From assembly GCA_947561395.2 (NCBI GenBank), contig OX387184.1:15418205-15482204 (forward strand): DNA of 64,000 bases, in the 5' to 3' direction. Position 1 is the stretch's first letter. Each line of letters starts with the position of its first letter. The position numbers and the translations under genes were made by a program. Positions 57,132 through 64,000 of the stretch are shown here, piece by piece. A model generated the notes under the pieces. It saw only the letters and a list, made by a program, of their open reading frames with translations. It was not told the origin of the DNA and ran no database searches. The stretch is from Buxus sempervirens (lineage: Eukaryota; Streptophyta; Magnoliopsida; Buxales; Buxaceae).

Positions 57132-60100
57132 TCTCTATACTACTATTAAAAACACAAATTATGTTTAACTGTTTTCAATTTTTACATACCTAAAATGTCC
57201 TTCCCCATAATCTTTAATTCCACATATTGTAGAGTCTTTCTCTAATAAAATCCTATCACACGTTACAACTCTTCCCCAACAATTAGACATGAATCCAACA
57301 ATTAGCAAAACGTGGAGAAGAATTCATTTTTATTTTATTTCTCCAATAAAATTTAACAATTAAGTTAATCATCTTATTTTCTTTTTGATAATATTATTTT
57401 TAAATTCAATTTAGGGACAATTAAAATCCTACCACATTACAACTCTTCTCCAACAATTAGCAAAACATAAGAAGAATTCAATTTTATTTTATTTTTCCAA
57501 TAAAATCCAACAATTAAGTTTATCATCTTATCTTCTTTTTGATAAGATACTTTTTTAATTCATTTTAGAATCCATATTTTTTAATATTTTATTATAAAAA
57601 AGTTGTTAACAAAATAAAATAAATTAAAAAGTTGTTATTATCTTGTTTTATTATTAAAGAATTGCCTAAAGGTATTTCAAGAAGAATAAAACCCATTAGA
57701 ACTCAATTAAGAATTCCCTAAAGGTATATTCAAAAATAAAAATTATTTGATACGGCAATAATAAAACTAAAAATATTTGATTTTTAGGAAGTAAGTGAGG
57801 AAGGACAATACCCATTAGAATTCCCTAGGTTTTCTGAATTGATACGTAGGGCTTTTGATTTTGAATCATCGGGAAGAGACGTATTGGGGTATCAAACAAA
57901 ATGTAAGAAATCAAATCGATAGCAGAGATGGTAGTCCCCACTGTCGCCTTGAAATTGCTTTTCAAATCAATTGTCACCGCTATCGCCGTCGTCATCACCG
58001 TAGCCAATTGTCAACTGAAAATCCTACCACATTACAACTCTTCTCTAACAATTAGTAAAACGTAGATTCATTATTCTTAAACACAAATCAACAAAATGTG
58101 GCTTCAATATTTAATATTTACAAATAGTTTTCAAATATTTACAAAACGTGGATTCAATATTTAATACTTATATTTACAAATAGTTTTCAAATATCTAGAA
58201 TTAATATTTGTAAACTACTTATAAATAATATGTATATATATTATAAATATTTAATTTAATATATCTATACTACTATTAAAAGCATGAACTATACTTAAAA
58301 TGTTTTTATTTTCACATACCTAAAATGCCCTTTTCTATAATGAAAATTACATTTTTAACTATAGCAATGAGTCTTACTAAATTAAACTACTTCTCGGATA
58401 CTTGTACATATCTAAATAAAAAAAAGTTTACAATTATCCTTCTAAAATCAAACAAAAATAGATAATGATCACATAATTAACAAACATGTTCATTAGTTCT
58501 AAAGCTAACAAAAACCAAAAAGCAGTCCAGAGATGAAAACTAAAAATGAAATCCATATCTTTTATTCACAATTATCACAACGAAATATTTTGCATGTTAG
58601 TTGATGCAAAATGAAGAAGTGACCATTCCTTCACCCAATGGACACAAAATCAACAATATAACCACTGTTATCTGACCTTATCCATCTTCATCATTCCTTA
58701 AAAAAATAATAATAAAAGAACAAATAAATAAAACAAAATTATATATTTTGATAAGAGAATTTATTTTATTGATAATAAAATTGAAGAAATTGATAAAAAA
58801 TATTATTGCTCAACTAAATAAATAAAAGATCTGATACTTAAGAATTATAATATTAAAATAAAATATTACTTTAACATAATTTTCAGTAAATTTTTTCTGA
58901 AATAAATATTTTATACCCAGCTAATGTAAATAGTTCTTAAAAAAAATCCTACTAAACTGATATACACATTTTTCTAATTATGCAATAGCAAAATCATACT
59001 AAACTAATTTATAATATATTTTTTATAGTATTAATTTTTGTTATGCAAATCCTTGATATTAAAATACCTCTTTTTATTGGCAAATCCTTTTATAGTTAAA
59101 CAAAAATAATAATAACTAATTTTATTATTGCCACGAGTACTTTAATTAGTAATCATAATCCTTCGACGTGTAACCTTTTTCTCCAATACTTATCTAACTA
59201 AAAAAAATTTGAAATTATTAATAAAATCCTACTAAATTCAAATAGAAAAAGACAATCTCCATTATCATATGATAATACTCAATGAATTCAGCTAAAAGAA
59301 TTTAATTAAATAATATAAACCTTCATTATTAACTTTAACTACAAGGATTACATTAAATTAAAATAATATTAAAGTACCATTTTTTTTAATTATGCAATAA
59401 TTAGTTTACTCATTGACTTATTGTTCTAGAGTATTTAATTTCAAAATTACATTTTTTTTTAATTATTTTCGTGAGCCTAATAAAATCCGACTAAGTTAGC
59501 TTCTCCTCAAATACTTATCTTTTGGAATTACTAATAAAAACTTAATAATTAATTAAATTCAAATAAAAATAATGAATAAAAGTTTTTTAAGGGCTTATTG
59601 CGCCCATACCTCTGCATTATAATAAATTTGTATCTACATCCTCTTCTATTTTTGTACTTGAATTTATAACCCTCAATTTTGCATATCATTGCAATAATAA
59701 TCCCAATGTTAAATTCTATTAGACTTTTGTTTTAAGAACCCATTATAAGAGTCTTTCTTTAAAAAAAAAGTACGTAAATCAATCTTAACATGCAATGCAT
59801 GTTCCTTATTGCTAGTATACATATATATATATAAAGCACGAACTACCTTAAGTGTTTTTTATTTTCCCATACCTAAAATACCCCTTATAAGAATCTTTAA
59901 TGATTAAAAGATCTCTTATTATGATTTTCCAGTTTTATTAATTAGCAAAGAATATCCAAATCTCCTAATTTTATAATTATTAGGATTTTAGGATCTTAAT
60001 TAAAAATATATCTCTAATTGATAAGGATCCCATTATAATTTGTTATCTCAATTAAATATATATTTGTAATGAATAAAAATCATGACTATTATCCTAATTA

Positions 60101-60530
60101 ATATTTTTTAATTAATAGGAATCCTAATGTTCTAAAAAAATCTCTTATTATGAATTTTATAAATTTTCAGTTTTATAAAATTTTAAATGATTTATTTTAC
60201 CGATAATTAAACTCAAAGCAAGATAATTTCAGTTAAAAGTCAAGATATCCTAATTTAATAATCAATAAGATTATTTAATAAAAAATAATTACGAATAAAA
60301 CATCTAATTAATGAGAGTAAAATATAAATTTCAATGGCTTTTATATTATAGGTTTCAGTTTTTTTCTAATAGAATCCTACAATAATTTTATTAAAGGAGC
60401 GATTTAATTAGCAGATATATGAATTTTATAAAATAAATTATTTTTGGCAGGTAGACTTCTTCTTCAATACTTATCCTAACAATAATTTGATAAGAAAAAA
60501 GAACATGAAATATAAATATAGGAATTTAGA
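57132..60530 (+). repeat. AT-rich block with three Helitron-like 5' ends
   Basis: Related starts at 57132, 58264 and about 59831 share TCTATACTACTATTAAAA, then (C/T)GAACTA, ATTTTCACATACC and TAAAATGCCC-like words. TC at the 5' end followed by this AT-rich run is typical of plant Helitrons. I do not find convincing CTRR hairpin 3' ends. Local duplications also occur (a CCTACCACATTACAACTC unit at about 57260, 57428 and 58022). No genes. Confidence 0.45.
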
Positions 60531-60533
60531 GTA

Positions 60534-60780
60534 ACTACAAAAATGAAGGGAATTAGCGACGGGCTTTTAGCGGCAGTAGGTAAATCTCGCCTAAAAATTA
60601 AACTAGCGGTGGTAATAAAAATTACCGCCTTTAAAAATTAAAAGGAAACACCGGCGGTAAGATAATTACCGCCGGTAATAACCTTGTGGTGTTCTCACTG
60701 GCGATAAATTTCCGCCGGTGGTGGCATTTATAAATCAGCGGCGGTAAAAATTACCGCCGTTGAAAATTTAACCTAATTCC
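60534..60780 (+). mobile_element. CACTA-like (En/Spm) terminus with subterminal repeats
   Basis: ACTACAAAAATGAAGGG then ATTAGCGACGGGC is close to the plant CACTA end (first C changed). The next 240 bp hold many TTACCGCC/GGCGGTAA motifs in both directions, including the palindrome GGCGGTAAAAATTACCGCC. No opposite end lies in the window. Confidence 0.6.
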
Positions 60781-60781
60781 G

Positions 60782-60919
60782 CTCGCGATCCGCCTCCTCT
60801 CCGTTCCCCTTTCATTTTACACTCTCATTCTTTACTCTCTCTCGTCTCCTCTCGCGATCCGCCTCCTCTCCTTTCCCCTTTCATTTTACACTCTCATTCT
60901 TTACTCTCTCTCGTCTTAT
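60782..60919 (+). repeat. 69-bp tandem duplication, CT-rich
   Basis: CTCGCGATCCGCCTCCTCTC begins at 60782 and again at 60851, with one or two differences. It looks like leader sequence of a transcript starting within the CACTA-like element; a donor-like CTC|GTAAGT follows at about 60984. Confidence 0.75.
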
Positions 60920-61466
60920 ACTCATTCTGGTCGGCGCATACGAAGAAAACCGATCACCGGCCGCTACAATCGACGGAAACTCGTAAGTCCCTTGTCTTCT
61001 CAAATTCCTTGTATATGTTTCATGGATTTCTTGATTTTCTCCTTTTTGGACGATCGATCTATGTATTACCGACCATGATGGTTGATAAGTTCCCTTGGAA
61101 ATCTAGGGCTCTTTATTCTGTTAGGTCATTCTGACCCTATTCGGATTTTGGTTGGATATGGGAGAGTCCGGTATTTTAGGTTTCATAAAATACTTCTCAA
61201 AACTCAAAATGCTGTTTCCTAAAATCGAGAGCCGAGAGGGGAGTGGGACATCTGAAGGTGGAAGACTGGTTTGCTGGGGTCTTTGTTTTTTCTTGTCTCT
61301 GATATTAATTGGTGAAAACTGAGATCTCGCATGGTGGAAATTTGGAGGAATTTACTGCTCAAGGTCGGCCGTTTCAAATTTGTTGTGTTCATCCCCTTCG
61401 ATTACTCATAAATTGTTGGTTTTATCTTCCCTGTCGTTTTGTTCTTTGCAATTTCTGTCGTTGTTT

Positions 61467-61600
61467 TACGGTCTCTTATTCGCGATGTTGTCCTTGTCTG
61501 TGGCGATTAATTGGATAACGATGGATTTTCTGTCCCTCTTCATGTTGCTTTACGGTCTCTTATTCGCGATGTTGTCCTTCTCTGTGGCGATTAATTGGAA
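61467..61600 (+). repeat. 84-bp partial tandem duplication
   Basis: TACGGTCTCTTATTCGCGAT begins at 61467 and again at 61551, and each is followed by the same 30 bases. Non-coding. Confidence 0.8.
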
Positions 61601-63064
61601 TCCTGTTATTTCGATTTGGCTTATGTGATTTGGATCTATATTTGTTACTTGGTATCTTTATTATCACTTTTCTTGCGTGGTTCCTAAACACATCATTCAT
61701 TGATTAGGAGATCATTGATTCAGTGCTTCCCTTTTTTTTTTTCCCCTTGATGCGTAATGATAGCTTTGTAATCTTCGCTGCTGCTATGATTAGGAGATCA
61801 TTGCTTCTTCTTGGTGTTTGGTAATTGATTGGGATGATTGATCGGTGGTCTTTGTTATCAATTTCTCTTGCCATGCTTGTATCTAATTCCGATTGATAGG
61901 ATGCACTGGAATGGCATTCAAGTAAGATTGACCCAACTCTCTCTCTCTCTCTAGAGCTCTCTCAATTCTTTAATTATAACTAGTTCGATCTTCAAAATTC
62001 CACTGTTATAAAATGCCAATGGCATTGCGGTTTGGGAGATGTAGATCACATGGAGTCATGTGGACACGAGGACGTCAGATATTCTCTAGCCACAATCTCT
62101 TTACTGCATTCAAAAGCTCCTTCTATATTCAAAATCATTATTAGCTGTCCATAACCTGAATTGCTATCTGGGTTTCTAACAAATTTGAGTACACAGATTG
62201 AACAATACAGCTCGTTTGATCTAGTGTTCTAATCAATGCAAAATCTTAGTTAAGGTTAGATGCCCACTGTTATAAACATATACTACTTTTAGTCCCCTTG
62301 CTTCTTTATATCTTCTACTCTTGGATCATTCAGAAAATTTGAGTTATGGGTTATTCGCCTCTCAGTTGTTTGCTACTTACTCAAGGATAACAACTTATAT
62401 CAGGGGTGAGACTGTTGAACCCCTTTGCATTCATTTCTTAATTTAAAACAATAAATCTGTAGTAAATGTTTAAGATTTGCTCATGCTAGGTATTGATAAA
62501 AAATGCTAATAGGTCTCAATTTTCTCACTCCAATTTTAAAGAGATAAACTTGGCACTGAATATAAAGAGTAAGAGCCTGCAGTATTTGCCCTGACTTCAT
62601 GGCTTCGACCAAACATCCCACAAGTTATTCGCATGGAAAGTAAGCGCTCAAGCCACTTCAGTTCCTAAGGGAGGTGTTTTTAGTTGCATTTTTATAAGAA
62701 AATAAAAAAGAATAAAATTCTAAAACATTTTCCATGTTGCATCCAAACACTTGGAAAAAACAAAAAAGGAAAAATTTTTCTTGGAAAATTTTCTTCCAGA
62801 AAATATTTTCCGGTGAAACAAACAGAGCCTAAGTGGCACTGTGGTGGTCGGATTACCCTTCTAGACCCCGCTTAAGATTGGCTCCGATTGAGGGCAAACG
62901 GTTTCCCAATGAAGAGGAAGAGACAGACAGAGGAAGAAGATGGTCGATTCCCGCGACTAATTTTAGTTTTTACTTAAAATTTAGGTCACTCTTTCCTCTC
63001 AAGAGCACTCTTCATTCTCGCCGGTCGCCTCCTCCCCACCGTCCTCCTCTTTGCAGGTAGGTAA

Positions 63065-63065
<1 letters not shown>

Positions 63066-63096
<31 letters not shown>

Positions 63097-63224
63097 CCTC
63101 CCTCCCACCCCCTCTTTCTCTCTCTCCCTCCCCACCGTCCTCTTCTTCTTCTTCTTCTTCCCCCCCACCATCCTCCTCTTTGCAGCTGGGTAATCTATCT
63201 CTCCCTCTCTCTCTCTCCCTCCCT

Positions 63225-63256
<32 letters not shown>
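63066..63256 (+). repeat. CT microsatellites
   Basis: Two long CT/CCCT runs (63066-63130 and 63199-63256) flank a CTT run and two near-identical TCCTCCTCTTTGCAG words (about 63043 and 63172). Confidence 0.85.
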
Positions 63257-63262
<6 letters not shown>

Positions 63263-64000
63263 GTCTTCTGTTAATGACAGCGAACTAACGTCAATCTTCA
63301 ACCGTCTGTTTCTCCGTTGCTTACTTTCTCTCTCTAAATGTCACATTTCGTACCTAAAGATACTCTTACCCCTCAACTGCTCTAGTCCCAGGATCTGAAT
63401 CATCTAGTTCCGACTAAAATTCTACATCGTTTACAGAATATAAGAGTTGAGGGATCTCATGTTAAGTTGATGATACTCATGCTGTTTTTGGCTTTTAGTT
63501 TTTTGTTTATTGGTATTCCTTCATATTCAGATCTAACAGAGAGCAAACCATAGGAACTTATAACTTCTCCCAAATTTTGCTCTTCTTTTGTTCCCATTGT
63601 TTCTTCATTTGGGGGTCCTTCATCAAGATAATATAATTTTCTTTTGAGTGAAATTGGGTGTTTTTCATTTGAGTTTGCCGGCATTTCATTTTGCAAATTT
63701 CTTTTCTTTTAGTACTGCAATTTCGTTTAAATTCCATCCTCATTTGAAGTTATGATTGCTGCTATTGAAGTTATGATTACTGCTACGAGGGCCCGGTGGG
63801 ATATTTTCTTCAAGGGACTTGATTAGTTTCCATAACTCTTCTGAAATTTGGGGTTTTGCTTTGCATAGCTTTTTGTCTGCCCATGATCTCCTATAGTGAT
63901 CTTGAAATGCAAGGCCGGAAATGAAAGGGAATTGGTTAGTTTCCAGTGCTCTGTCGAAATTTGGAAATTGGCATAACCCGAATCAAACCAAACCGAATTC

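Larger units (their letters stand above)
60920..64000. other. Leader/intron-like sequence to window end, no coding seen
   Basis: No recognisable protein on either strand. A CT-rich stretch near 62940-63060 ends in a donor-like CAG|GTAGGT. The frames at 62999-63398 are products of the CT repeat. Confidence 0.4.

Noticed and set aside
62999-63398. Serine/leucine- or arginine/glutamate-rich proteins near the end
   Set aside because: They are the translated CT/GA microsatellite.

Overview
The window is nuclear DNA of a flowering plant. The genes have short exons and GT-AG introns (two introns are GC-AG). They include a plant-specific WRKY factor and a LIP1-type small GTPase, and the rest is dense in plant transposon families (MULE, hAT, LTR, SINE, LINE, CACTA). 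The mix looks like a non-grass angiosperm, but I cannot name the species. Only two genes look like ordinary host genes; most of the remainder is layered mobile DNA.

The main object is a 21.4-kb Mutator-like element (MULE) at 1678-23100. It has about 1.2-kb terminal inverted repeats that are almost identical, so the insertion is young. It lies in a run of ten A on each side. It carries four apparently intact multi-exon or two-exon genes in two convergent arms. The left arm (+) has a 736-aa MuDR-type transposase and a protein joining an HMG-box to a plant-mobile-domain-like region. The right arm (-) has a Ulp1-like cysteine protease with its catalytic residues and a small protein with two GRF zinc fingers. 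Between them lie fragments of three host genes: an exon of a D-xylose-symporter-like transporter, the 3' half of a GBF-type bZIP gene and the last two exons of a mitochondrial ABCB transporter. A 1.2-kb array of about 21-22-bp units, most with a CTCGAG palindrome, lies upstream of the GRF gene. The layout recalls maize MuDR (two convergent genes driven from long TIRs) but with a larger gene set.

From 23.2 to 43.5 kb is a nest of transposons. A decayed autonomous hAT element (23881-35863) has been split by a 5.5-kb solo LTR (itself containing another solo LTR), by an hAT MITE and by a second solo LTR of the first family. Target-site duplications resolve these layers. Further MITEs, SINE pieces, fold-back hairpins and a fourth solo LTR follow.

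From 44.2 to 56.6 kb are the two host genes, both on +: a three-exon group IIc WRKY with the WRKYGKK variant, and a seven-exon LIP1-like GTPase whose introns hold a LINE remnant and small retro-insertions. Beyond 57 kb the DNA is AT-rich with a three-copy Helitron-like family. At 60.5 kb a CACTA-like terminus begins a CT-rich leader-like stretch that runs out of the window without a recognisable coding exon.
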